In this document: piece after piece, positions 14,276 through 21,393 of the stretch
Position numbering within the stretch: the stretch's first letter is position 1
Layout of the letters: each line of letters starts with the position of its first letter
DNA from: Oscillospiraceae bacterium
Lineage (GTDB): Bacteria > Bacillota_A > Clostridia > Oscillospirales > Oscillospiraceae
Length of the DNA stretch: 25,011 nucleotides
Reading direction: 5' to 3'
NCBI GenBank assembly: GCA_017505505.1
Contig: JAFVPA010000031.1
Coordinates: 1 to 25,011 of the forward strand
The notes under the pieces: generated by a model
Database searches by the model: none
Seen by the model: the letters and a program-made list of their open reading frames with translations, nothing else
What the model was told of the DNA's origin: nothing
Position numbers and translations under genes: made by a program

Positions 14276-15564
14276 TACCGCCGCAAACCCTTGGGATAAT
14301 GGTTCTTCAGCACCCGGCCATCGCCTTTGGCCCAGCCGATGGAATAGCTGTCAGCCTTCACCAGGCACCAGCCTTTGACCTTGGAGGGCACCACATCCCC
14401 ATGGATGTAGGCCTTCATCTCTTCGGACTCTGCCGGGAAGCTTTGGCTGTTGGTGCAGTCCTTCAGCCACAGGGCCAGAGCATGGGCCGGTTCGAAGCGG
14501 TCCTTTTTCACAGTGCCCAGCTCCAGGCCGGGGCGCATCACCTTCAGCCGGGAAATGTCCGGCATTTCCTCCGGGACCCAGAACAGGTTCTGTCCAAAGG
14601 ATACCGCCTTGCCCTTCGGAAGCGCGATGCCCATTTCTTTGGCGAAGTCGGACCATTCCTTCGGAAGCTTTTCGCCTTTGACCAGGGGGATGTCTTCCGC
14701 TTCTCCTCCGGTTTTGCGCAGAACTGCCGCGAAATGCCCTTCCCCCAGCAGCTTATGGGGCCACATCCGGTGACCGCCGTTCTCCACAGGGACGAACCAG
14801 GGAGCTTCCAGGGTTTCCGCTTCAAACTCCGGATGCTCCGCCAGGAAATTGGCTACTGCTTCCTCATCCTCCTCCGGGGCGAAGGTGCAGGTGGAGTACA
14901 CCAGCCGTCCGCCGGGCCGCACCAGCCGGGCTGCGGAATCCAATATCTCTGCCTGCCGCCGGGCGCACATCTCCACAGTCTCCTGGCTCCAGTCGGTGAC
15001 GGCAGCTTCCTCCTTGCGGAACATGCCTTCCCCGGAACAGGGGGCATCCACCAGCACCCGGTCAAAATAACCGGAGTACTTTTTCGACAGGTTGGCCGGG
15101 TGTTCATTGGTCACCAGTGCATTGGCCACCGCCATGCGCTCAATATTCCGGGACAGGATCTTTGCCCGTTTCGGATTGATCTCATTGCACAGCAGGAAGC
15201 CATCTCCACCCATCCGGCCTGCGATCTGGGTAGTCTTACCGCCGGGGGCAGCACAGAGGTCGCACACACGTTCCCCCGGCTGGGGGTCCAGCAAAGCGAC
15301 AGGTGCCATGGCACTGGCCTCCTGTAGATAGTATACGCCTGCCTCATGGTAAACGTGCAGTCCGGGCCGGGACTCCGGGTCATAGTAAAAGCCTGACTGC
15401 TCCCAGGGTACCGGATCTCCCACAAAGGGCAGCACAGGCCGTTCCCCCTTCAGAGGGTTAAACCGCAGGGCCACCGCCCGGGGCCGTTCCAGGCTTTTTA
15501 AAAAATCCTCATATTCTTCGCCCAACTGGGCCTTCATTCGGGTCAAAAACGCATCGGGAAGCAT
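14275..15564 (-). CDS. RsmF/NOL1-Nop2-Sun family rRNA cytosine-C5 methyltransferase
   Basis: SAM-dependent RNA m5C methyltransferase, likely acting on 16S rRNA. The 429 aa show the SAM loop DLCAAPGGKT (102-111), the release cysteine in DAPCSGEGMF (Cys176) and the catalytic cysteine in VYSTCTF (Cys226). The C-terminal part (about 290-429), with GEGHFAAVLRK and a final VKGWCLVKADSYSIGWAKG, is the RsmF-type ferredoxin-like plus PUA-like region, which separates it from RsmB. Start ATG 15562-15564 has GGAG about 8 nt upstream and a predicted promoter at 15596-15624; a longer frame would cross that promoter. The TAA stop consists of TA plus the first base of TIR element f. Confidence 0.92.
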   Translation of the reverse strand: MLPDAFLTRMKAQLGEEYEDFLKSLERPRAVALRFNPLKGERPVLPFVGDPVPWEQSGFYYDPESRPGLHVYHEAGVYYLQEASAMAPVALLDPQPGERVCDLCAAPGGKTTQIAGRMGGDGFLLCNEINPKRAKILSRNIERMAVANALVTNEHPANLSKKYSGYFDRVLVDAPCSGEGMFRKEEAAVTDWSQETVEMCARRQAEILDSAARLVRPGGRLVYSTCTFAPEEDEEAVANFLAEHPEFEAETLEAPWFVPVENGGHRMWPHKLLGEGHFAAVLRKTGGEAEDIPLVKGEKLPKEWSDFAKEMGIALPKGKAVSFGQNLFWVPEEMPDISRLKVMRPGLELGTVKKDRFEPAHALALWLKDCTNSQSFPAESEEMKAYIHGDVVPSKVKGWCLVKADSYSIGWAKGDGRVLKNHYPKGLRR

Positions 15565-15595
15565 AAAAAAACTCCAATCTATGTCTGTTGGAGTC

Positions 15596-15624
15596 ATTAT
15601 AGCACAGAGAAACGTATTTTTCCA
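15596..15624 (-). promoter_or_regulatory. Predicted sigma-A promoter of the RsmF-like gene
   Basis: Minus strand TGGAAA (15619-15624), 17-bp spacer, TATAAT (15596-15601). Confidence 0.55.
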
Positions 15625-15646
15625 CCGCAATCATGGAGCAGCTGGG

Positions 15647-15888
15647 AATTTATCGTTTATCGCACTGGCGCGGCAGCGCCCAAGGCTTCCCCCGGGGGGA
15701 AGCTGTCATGAATCTTTGATTCATGACTGATGAGGAATGCGGGCAGTAATCTTTCGATTTGTACACACTATCAGACTTATTCCAGATTGTAACTGCACGC
15801 CATCCCTCATCCGACCTCACTTCGTTCGGCCACCTTCCCCCCGGGGGAAGGCTTTACCCCTGCATCACTTCTTAGATAAACCACAATT
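15647..15888. mobile_element. TIR-bounded intergenic element, copy g
   Basis: Left end AATTTATCGTTTATCG (15647-15662; one extra T); right end GATAAACCACAATT (15875-15888) before TA (15889-15890). The first core bases CACTGGCGCGGCAGCGCCCA equal those of copy b, then TTCCCCCGGGGGGAA type hairpins follow, and the right part repeats CCTTCCCCCCGGGGGAAGG. Confidence 0.72.
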
Positions 15889-15910
15889 TATACAAACATC
15901 CACACAAAAA

Positions 15911-15937
15911 ATCCCGCGCCGGGAATCGGCACGGGAT
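15911..15937 (-). terminator. Terminator of the DegV gene
   Basis: ATCCCGCGCCG (15911-15921) pairs with CGGCACGGGAT (15927-15937) with one mismatch; the minus strand then runs into TTTTTTG. Confidence 0.8.
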
Positions 15938-15950
15938 CTTGGAAGCAATT

Positions 15951-16811
15951 TTAGAAGTCGGTACAGTTATTCTCTTTGTTGAAGCCGCCTTCGAAGCCGA
16001 TCATCAGGCCGCCGGCTTCGGCATAGAAGCTGCACAGGGCGGTGGTGGGCTCGATGGTGACCCGGGTGTTGGGGAACTGGGCCAGGACGGCATTGGCCAG
16101 GTCTTTGGCCTGCTGCTCACCGAAGCAGTGGGCGATGCGCAGCTGGGCGCCGTCGTAGAAGCCCCGTTCCTTCATCATCTCCACCAGAGTCTCGGTGGCC
16201 TTCTTGGCGCCACGGGGCTTATGTACCGGGGTGATCATGCCGCCCTTCACATCACCGCAGACCCGGATACCCAGCATGCCGGCGATCTTGGCCACAGCCA
16301 TGGAGGTCCGGCCGTTCCGGGCCAGATTCATCATGGATTCCAGACAGAACAGGATGTGGGTATGGTTGTGATACTCGATGGCCTTTTCCTTGATAGTCTC
16401 AAAATCCAGGCCCTGCTCGGCCAGCTCGATGACCTTCTCATTCAGGAAAGCCTGCTGGGGACCGGCAGTGAGGGTGTTGAAAATAAAGGCCTGCTTACCG
16501 GGATTCTCTTCCATGTAGACCCGGGCTGCTTCGCAGGCGGCGTTGTAGCTGCCGGACAGGCCCTTGGACATGGTGGTGCCGAAGACCATGTCCGCACCGT
16601 CGAAGGCTTCCAGCCACTCGCCCACATTGGGGCAGGAGGAGCCGGAGGTGCCTTTATGATTCTTCAGATCTTCCACCATCTGGGCCAGGTCCAGATCCAG
16701 GTCATCCACATATTCCTTGGCTGCCCGAACCTTCATGGGGACACTGACGAAATGGGGATTGGCCATGGACAGCACATTGGAGGAAGAATCGGATACGATT
16801 TTATAATTCAT
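15951..16811 (-). CDS. DegV family fatty-acid-binding protein (FakB type)
   Basis: DegV/FakB proteins hold a fatty acid that the kinase FakA phosphorylates for membrane lipid synthesis. The 286 aa match the family. Motifs: KIVSDSSSN at the start (about 4-12), TSGSSCPNVGEW (55-66, lipid carboxylate-binding loop), TTMSKGLSGSYNAA (79-92) and the CLESMMNLARNGR hinge. The C-terminus ends GGLMIGFEGGF, where the final subdomain normally closes. Start ATG 16809-16811 has GAGGT 7-8 nt upstream. It is divergent from the DUF1836 regulator, and each promoter carries the same 16-bp box, which suggests joint control. FakA was not seen in the window. Confidence 0.9.
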   Translation of the reverse strand: MNYKIVSDSSSNVLSMANPHFVSVPMKVRAAKEYVDDLDLDLAQMVEDLKNHKGTSGSSCPNVGEWLEAFDGADMVFGTTMSKGLSGSYNAACEAARVYMEENPGKQAFIFNTLTAGPQQAFLNEKVIELAEQGLDFETIKEKAIEYHNHTHILFCLESMMNLARNGRTSMAVAKIAGMLGIRVCGDVKGGMITPVHKPRGAKKATETLVEMMKERGFYDGAQLRIAHCFGEQQAKDLANAVLAQFPNTRVTIEPTTALCSFYAEAGGLMIGFEGGFNKENNCTDF

Positions 16812-16838
16812 GACGATACCTCGTTTTTATCTCTTTTG

Positions 16839-16942
16839 CATCGGTTTTTCGATAACCTATACTATATTACCAGCATTCTCAAATAATGTCAAGAAAATCT
16901 TATCACAAGTTTTTTCATTGACATTTCATCGGTTTTTCGATA
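16839..16942. promoter_or_regulatory. Paired 16-bp boxes in the DegV/DUF1836 divergent promoter region
   Basis: CATCGGTTTTTCGATA occurs exactly at 16839-16854 and 16927-16942. Each contains ATCG, 6 bp, CGAT, so it is itself a short inverted repeat. The first copy lies just after the predicted DegV start of transcription; the second fills most of the spacer of the DUF1836 promoter and touches its -10. They look like operators for one dimeric repressor. Confidence 0.7.
16864..16892 (-). promoter_or_regulatory. Predicted sigma-A promoter of the DegV gene
   Basis: Minus strand TTGACA (16887-16892), 17-bp spacer, TAATAT (16864-16869). Confidence 0.6.
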
Positions 16943-16946
16943 TAAT
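16918..16946 (+). promoter_or_regulatory. Perfect-consensus sigma-A promoter of the DUF1836 gene
   Basis: TTGACA (16918-16923), 17-bp spacer containing the 16-bp box, TATAAT (16941-16946). A perfect promoter with an operator in its spacer is expected to be strong but repressed. Leader only about 12 nt. Confidence 0.75.
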
Positions 16947-16963
16947 GACCCAAGGTGATTACG

Positions 16964-17482
16964 ATGAAACAAGAAACCAAACAGCAGATCGCCGATTCCA
17001 TCAAGGATTTCCGTCTGCCCCGCTATAATGAGATCCCCAACGTGGGCCTGTATCTGGAACAGGCTACCAAATATGTTGGCGAATATCTGGCCCCCCTGGG
17101 CGAATATACCCTGACCCCCTCCATGATCAGCAACTACGTCAAGAAGGGGCTTATCGCCAACCCCGTGAAGAAGCAGTACGGCCGGGAGCACATCGCCTAT
17201 CTGTTCTTTATCGCTGTGGCCAAGAGCGTACTGTCTCTGGATGCCCTGACGGGCTTCATCAAGCTGCAGCAGCAGACCTACACCCTGCCCAAAGCCTACG
17301 ACTATTTCGCCGGAGAACTGGAAAACCTGCTCCAGTTCACCTTCGAGCTGAAGGACACCATGGAGATGGTGGGCGAGGACAACACCGACGAAAAGCGGCT
17401 GCTCTACACCTGCATCGTAGCCGCTGTGCAGAAGGTCTATCTGGAAAAGTGTCTGGAAGCCATTGCACGGGAAGAGGATTGA
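16964..17482 (+). CDS. DUF1836 protein, MerR-like DNA-binding regulator (172 aa)
   Basis: Family of unknown function. Residues about 48-78 (YTLTPSMISNYVKKGLI, then YGREHIAYL) resemble the winged HTH of MerR proteins, in which a residue pair near K-G-L-I enters the wing. The remainder is helical (LSLDALTGFIK, YDYFAGELENLLQF) and could bind a ligand or dimerise. Start ATG 16964 follows AAGGTGAT; a GTG three codons upstream overlaps that site and is less likely. It is divergent from degV with a shared 16-bp box at both promoters, so autoregulation and control of degV in response to lipid status is a reasonable inference. It ends at a strong terminator. Confidence 0.85.
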   Translation: MKQETKQQIADSIKDFRLPRYNEIPNVGLYLEQATKYVGEYLAPLGEYTLTPSMISNYVKKGLIANPVKKQYGREHIAYLFFIAVAKSVLSLDALTGFIKLQQQTYTLPKAYDYFAGELENLLQFTFELKDTMEMVGEDNTDEKRLLYTCIVAAVQKVYLEKCLEAIAREED

Positions 17483-17488
17483 ATTTTG

Positions 17489-17520
17489 AACCAGGAGGAC
17501 GGATGGTCCTCCTGGTTTTT
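17489..17520 (+). terminator. Terminator of the DUF1836 gene
   Basis: AACCAGGAGGAC (17489-17500) pairs perfectly with GTCCTCCTGGTT (17506-17517), 5-nt loop, then a T-run. Confidence 0.92.
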
Positions 17521-17534
17521 GTTTCCAGTGCGTA

Positions 17535-17733
17535 AATTATCGTTTATCTATCGAATTCCATACACCACTGTAGGGGAGGATTTCCAATCCTCCCTCAACC
17601 TTTCCATAACTGAGTGTTTCGATTTTTCCAAAACAGATGCCCATCACGTTGATTTAGGTGCTCAATTATCGTTACATTTAGGGCGGATTAAAAATCCGCC
17701 CCTACAGAGATAATGCTCAACTAAACTACAATT
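17535..17733. mobile_element. TIR-bounded intergenic element, copy h
   Basis: Left end AATTATCGTTTATC (17535-17548) after TA (17533-17534); right end CTAAACTACAATT (17721-17733), flank TC. Core hairpins GTAGGGGAGGATT/AATCCTCC (from 17570) and GGGCGGATT/AATCCGCCCCTAC (to about 17705). The bases after the left end (ATCGAATTC.ATAC) resemble copy e. Confidence 0.75.
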
Positions 17734-17760
17734 TCCCACCCCATTCTCTTAGGGTTATCA

Positions 17761-17789
17761 TTGACTTTTCCGCTACTTTGTGAAATAAT
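17761..17789 (+). promoter_or_regulatory. Predicted sigma-A promoter of aspS
   Basis: TTGACT (17761-17766), 17-bp spacer, AATAAT (17784-17789). It starts after TIR element h, so the element is not in the transcript. No T-box leader was recognised. Confidence 0.6.
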
Positions 17790-17829
17790 GTATAGGTTAA
17801 ATTATAGACACAAGAGAGGATCATTGATC

Positions 17830-19599
17830 ATGATGCAATCCAGAACACATAACTGCGGTGAGCTGCGTCTGACGGACGCCGGCAAGACCGTTACCATCGT
17901 CGGCTGGATGGAGAACGTCCGTGAGGTCGGCGCAAACTTTGCCTTTGTCGTCCTGCGGGACTTCTACGGCACCACCCAGGTCGTTATTGAAACCGAAGAG
18001 ATGATGAAGGCCGTCAAGGGTCTGAACAAGGAAACCACCATCTCCGTCACCGGTACCGTCCGGGAGCGCGAGAGCAAGAACAAGAAGCTGGCCACCGGTG
18101 AGATTGAGGTCGTTCCCGAGAAGATCGAGGTACTGGGCAAGTGCCGCCACAACCAGCTGCCCTTTGAGATCAACAAGTCCAAGGACGCTGACGAGAACAC
18201 CCGCCTGAAGTACCGCTTCCTGGACCTGCGCAACCCCGCTGTTAAGAGCAACATTGTCCTGCGCTGCCAGGTGGTCGCCGAGCTGCGCCGCCTGATGACT
18301 GAGAAGGGCTTCCTGGAGATCACCACCCCCATTCTGACCGCCTCCTCCCCCGAGGGTGCCCGTGACTATCTGGTTCCCGCCCGGAACCATCCCGGCAAGT
18401 TCTATGCCCTGCCCCAGGCTCCCCAGCAGTTCAAGCAGCTGCTGATGACCGCCGGCTTCGACAAGTACTTCCAGATCGCCCCATGCTTCCGTGACGAGGA
18501 TGCCCGTGCCGACCGTACTCCCGGCGAATTCTATCAGCTGGATATGGAGATGGCCTTCGCTTCCCAGGACGACGTTCTGTCCACCCTGGAGGATGTGCTG
18601 CTGCCCGTCTTCCATAAGTTCGGCAAGTATGAGCGTGTTTCCACCGCTCCCTTCCGCCACATTCCCTTCAACGAGGCCATGGAGCGCTACGGCTCCGACA
18701 AACCCGACCTGCGTATCGACCTGGAGGTCCAGGACATCACTGCCGAGGTTCAGGGCTGCGGCTTCGGCCCCTTCGAGGGCAACACCGTTAAGGCTGTCGT
18801 AGTAGACAACTTCGCCCAGGCCCGTAAGTGGATCGACAAGCTGCTGGCCGACGTGGAAGTCCAGACCGGCAACAAGGCCTGCTGGGTCAAGGTGGACGAT
18901 AATGGCAATCTGACCGGCGGCGTTTCCAAGTTCCTGCAGGAGTGCGCTCCCGCATTGACTGAAAAGCTGAACCTGAAGCCCGGCAGCTTCGTCTGCATGG
19001 CGGCCGGCAAGAAGGCTGCCGCCCAGAAGACCGCAGGCGTTATCCGCACCCTGCTGGGCAAGCGTGTCCCCGGCCACTTCGATGAGGAGCAGTACGCTAT
19101 CTGCTGGATCGTGGACTTCCCCATGTACGAGATGGGCGAAGAATCCGGCGAGCTTGAATTCTGCCACAATCCCTTCTCTATGCCCCAGGGCGGTATGCAG
19201 GCCCTGCTGGATGCCGAGGGCGACGTGGATAAGCTGCTGGCCATCAACGCCAACCAGTATGACCTGGTGGTCAATGGCTACGAGTCCGCTTCCGGCGCTG
19301 TCCGTAACCACGACCCCGAGATCATGGTCAAGGCCTTCCAGATGGTTGGCCTGGGCGAAGAGGACGTGAAGGCCAAGTTCCCCGCCATGTACAACGCCTT
19401 CACCTACGGCGCACCTCCCCACGCAGGTGCCGCTCCCGGTGTTGACCGTCTGATCATGCTGCTGACCGGCGAGGAATCCATCCGCGAGGTCATCACCTTC
19501 CCCATGAACAAGAACGCCCAGGACCTGATGATGGGTGCCCCCACTGCTGTGGACAAGTCCCAGCTGGACACCGTCCACATTGCCCTGATCGAAGAGTAA
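17830..19599 (+). CDS. aspS: Aspartyl-tRNA synthetase
   Basis: Class II aminoacyl-tRNA synthetase charging tRNA-Asp (and possibly tRNA-Asn). The 589 aa fit the bacterial long form: an N-terminal OB anticodon domain (about 1-105), the class II core with motif 2 FRDEDARADRTPGEFYQLD (about 218-236), the bacterial GAD insert (about 290-420), and motif 3 with GAAPGVDRLIMLLTGEESIR. Start: ATG 17830 lies 9 nt from GAGAGGA; the next codon is also ATG (17833) and either may be used. Whether it is discriminating is not decidable here; the presence of asnS or gatCAB elsewhere would inform. Single-gene unit with its own promoter and terminator. Confidence 0.97.
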   Translation: MMQSRTHNCGELRLTDAGKTVTIVGWMENVREVGANFAFVVLRDFYGTTQVVIETEEMMKAVKGLNKETTISVTGTVRERESKNKKLATGEIEVVPEKIEVLGKCRHNQLPFEINKSKDADENTRLKYRFLDLRNPAVKSNIVLRCQVVAELRRLMTEKGFLEITTPILTASSPEGARDYLVPARNHPGKFYALPQAPQQFKQLLMTAGFDKYFQIAPCFRDEDARADRTPGEFYQLDMEMAFASQDDVLSTLEDVLLPVFHKFGKYERVSTAPFRHIPFNEAMERYGSDKPDLRIDLEVQDITAEVQGCGFGPFEGNTVKAVVVDNFAQARKWIDKLLADVEVQTGNKACWVKVDDNGNLTGGVSKFLQECAPALTEKLNLKPGSFVCMAAGKKAAAQKTAGVIRTLLGKRVPGHFDEEQYAICWIVDFPMYEMGEESGELEFCHNPFSMPQGGMQALLDAEGDVDKLLAINANQYDLVVNGYESASGAVRNHDPEIMVKAFQMVGLGEEDVKAKFPAMYNAFTYGAPPHAGAAPGVDRLIMLLTGEESIREVITFPMNKNAQDLMMGAPTAVDKSQLDTVHIALIEE

Positions 19600-19611
19600 T
19601 TCCGATATCTG

Positions 19612-19644
19612 CACCCCGCCGGCCCCGGCGGGGTGTTCTGTTTC
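19612..19644 (+). terminator. Terminator of aspS
   Basis: CACCCCGCCGG (19612-19622) pairs with CCGGCGGGGTG (19625-19635), 2-nt apparent loop, followed by TTCTGTTT. Confidence 0.85.
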
Positions 19645-19655
19645 CCATGCAGATA

Positions 19656-19878
19656 AACTATCGTTTATTGCACCATCGAAACGTGGATGTCATTGCGAGC
19701 CAGTGCGCACACTGGCGTGGTGACCGAAGGGAATGCCTGTGGTGCAATCCCCTCCAAATGTCCGCGCAGAAGCATAAAACGGTAGCAACCGCAAACTTGC
19801 AGGGGATTGCCACGTCGGCCTTTGGCCTCCTCGCAATGACATGTGTTTTTCGTTTCTGCACAGCTAAACTAAATTTTA
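19656..19878. mobile_element. TIR-bounded intergenic element, copy i (core of the GTCATTGCGAG repeat type)
   Basis: Left end AACTATCGTTTATTG (19656-19670) after TA (19654-19655). The right end is less well kept: CTAAACTAAATT (19864-19875). The core is an inverted repeat from TGTCATTGCGAG (19688) to CTCGCAATGACA (about 19830-19841). Its first 33 bp are identical to the solo repeat at 22182-22214. Confidence 0.65.
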
Positions 19879-19941
19879 TTTCCCACCCCATGCAACCAAC
19901 GTCGATTTTTGCCGACTATATATAGGAAGGGAGGTTTTCTC

Positions 19942-20502
19942 ATGGAAGACGAACGCATCGTTTCCCTGTACTGGGACCGGGATGAACGGGCCATACGGGA
20001 GACGGAAAAGAAATATGATCGGTACCTGACCAAGATCGCATACAATATTTTAAATAACATGGACGACAGCCGGGAAAGTGTCAACGACACCTATCTCGCC
20101 GCCTGGGATTCCATGCCGCCCCACAGGCCCTCCATCCTGTCCGGCTACTTAGCCAAACTGACACGGCGCATCTCCATCGACTGCTTCCGCTACCGCACCC
20201 GGGACAAGCGGCTTGCTTCGGAGTACGCCATTTCCCTCAGCGAGCTGGGGGACTGTGTTTCCGGAGGCAACACCACAGAGGAGCTGGTGAACGTTAAGCT
20301 TCTGGCCGATGCCATCGGCATCTACCTGCGGCTGCAAAGTGAAGAGGCCCGGAATGCCTTTATCGGACGGTATTACTTTCTGGACCCTCTCAAGGAAGTA
20401 GCCGCCTACTGCGGCATGTCGGAAAGCAAATGCAAAAGTCTGCTGCACCGGACCCGCCTGGGTCTGAAAGCGTATTTGGAAAAGGAGGGACTCTGGGTAT
20501 GA
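19942..20502 (+). CDS. ECF-like RNA polymerase sigma factor
   Basis: Sigma-70 family protein of 186 aa with regions 2 and 4 only. Region 2 spans about 13-85 (DSRESVNDTYLAAWDSMPP, with the aromatic/acidic pattern of the -10 recognition helix; then LSGYLAKLTRRISIDCFR). Region 4 spans about 120-180 (EEARNAFIGRYYFLDPLKEVAAYCGMSESKCKSLLHRTRLGL), a HTH for the -35. Start ATG 19942 follows GGGAGG by 7-8 nt; a longer frame to 19909 has no such site. The TGA stop overlaps the ATG of the next gene (ATGA), implying translational coupling with its likely anti-sigma factor. Its target genes are unknown. Confidence 0.9.
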   Translation: MEDERIVSLYWDRDERAIRETEKKYDRYLTKIAYNILNNMDDSRESVNDTYLAAWDSMPPHRPSILSGYLAKLTRRISIDCFRYRTRDKRLASEYAISLSELGDCVSGGNTTEELVNVKLLADAIGIYLRLQSEEARNAFIGRYYFLDPLKEVAAYCGMSESKCKSLLHRTRLGLKAYLEKEGLWV

Positions 20503-21179
20503 CCGCCGAACAGCTTCACGATGCTCTGACCCTGCTCCCGGCAGATTTGGTAGCAGAAACTGACCGTCTCCGCTGCCCCAGAGCCAAAACGATTCCCTGG
20601 AAGCGCCTTTGCGCCATGGCCGCCTGTTTTGCCCTGGTTCTGGGCTGCGGCTGGTATAGCCTGCTACTCTTCGGCCCGAAGGGCGGCAGCACGGAGCAGG
20701 CTACTATGGCCGCCCAGGAGATGATGAATGAAAGTTCCGCCGTTGCAGAGCCCGCCGCCCCGGCTCCCGCGGAAGCCCCGGCGGAAGAAGAGCGGGCCAT
20801 GGAGGATACCGTCACCGGTACCGGCGCGACAAGCCATCTGCACTTAGAGATTGACCACGCCCACCACCCGGCAGAGGCCTCGGAGCCCGAAGAATCCAAC
20901 GGCTGGTGCGGCAACATGATGGTCACCGTAACCCTGGACACCATGACCTATACCCTCTCCGGCACCTATGCGGTAACGTTGACAGACATTCTCTATCATC
21001 TGGACTATTCCCCCGATGCCCTGTGCCGCTGCGCGGCGGAATTCACCGTAGATACGGAAATGGGCCAGGGCTACCAAGTCAACCTGACCGAATACTTCGT
21101 CCGCCACGATGCCGGTCAGGCCAGCCTGACTGAAGAACAGGCCGCCGCCCTCCGTGCCATTATTGAAACACTCGAATAA
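20499..21179 (+). CDS. Probable transmembrane anti-sigma factor with His-rich extracytoplasmic domain (226 aa)
   Basis: Coupled to the sigma gene by an ATGA overlap. Residues 1-36 are cytoplasmic and short, about 37-58 (LCAMAACFALVLGCGWYSLLLF region) form one membrane segment, and the rest is outside. An Ala/Pro/Glu-rich linker (about 75-100) leads to a His cluster SHLHLEIDHAHH (112-123) and a domain of about 100 residues with Cys137, Cys176 and Cys178. The HxxxCxxC motif of zinc anti-sigma factors is absent. Role as anti-sigma is inferred from position and topology; the His and Cys residues suggest, without proof, that it may sense a metal or redox state. No family was recognised. Confidence 0.75.
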   Translation: MTAEQLHDALTLLPADLVAETDRLRCPRAKTIPWKRLCAMAACFALVLGCGWYSLLLFGPKGGSTEQATMAAQEMMNESSAVAEPAAPAPAEAPAEEERAMEDTVTGTGATSHLHLEIDHAHHPAEASEPEESNGWCGNMMVTVTLDTMTYTLSGTYAVTLTDILYHLDYSPDALCRCAAEFTVDTEMGQGYQVNLTEYFVRHDAGQASLTEEQAAALRAIIETLE

Positions 21180-21184
21180 TATCC

Positions 21185-21213
21185 ACCGCCCTGTCCATCA
21201 CCGGCAGGGCGGT
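21185..21213 (+). terminator. Hairpin after the anti-sigma gene
   Basis: ACCGCCCTG (21185-21193) pairs with CAGGGCGGT (21205-21213). No T-run follows; the next bases begin TIR element j. Confidence 0.5.
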
Positions 21214-21214
21214 A

Positions 21215-21315
21215 ACATTATCGTTTATCGCAAAAAACAATCGCCAACTCCGTAGGGGAGGGGCAATGCCCCTCCCCTACGATAGATATGTTTATTAGCC
21301 AGACAAACGACTATT
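21215..21315. mobile_element. TIR-bounded intergenic element, copy j (shortest, about 101 bp)
   Basis: Left end ACATTATCGTTTATCG (about 21215-21230); right end ACAAACGACTATT (21303-21315). The core is a single perfect hairpin GTAGGGGAGGGGC (21252-21264), loop AAT, complement (21268-21280), almost identical to the first hairpin of copy a. It shows the minimal element: two terminal repeats and one stem. Confidence 0.72.
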
Positions 21316-21344
21316 TCCCTTCCCAAATAAATTCCCAAACCCTG

Positions 21345-21372
21345 TTTAACCTCCGGAAAACCTGTCTATACT
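21345..21372 (+). promoter_or_regulatory. Possible promoter of the M23 gene
   Basis: TTTAAC (21345-21350), 16-bp spacer, TATACT (21367-21372). The -35 is poor; a sporulation sigma factor could be used instead, but no clear sigma-F or sigma-G pattern was found. Confidence 0.35.
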
Positions 21373-21393
21373 CAGCTTCGGAGGTGCTTATCA

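Noticed and set aside
17821..19614. 597-codon frame opposite aspS
   Set aside because: It mirrors aspS codon for codon, has low-complexity Gly/Leu/Val/Gln composition and no recognisable domain; aspS itself is certain.
733..21315. CRISPR array
   Set aside because: The repeats are kilobases apart, inverted in pairs and surround different cores; there are no regular spacers and no cas genes.
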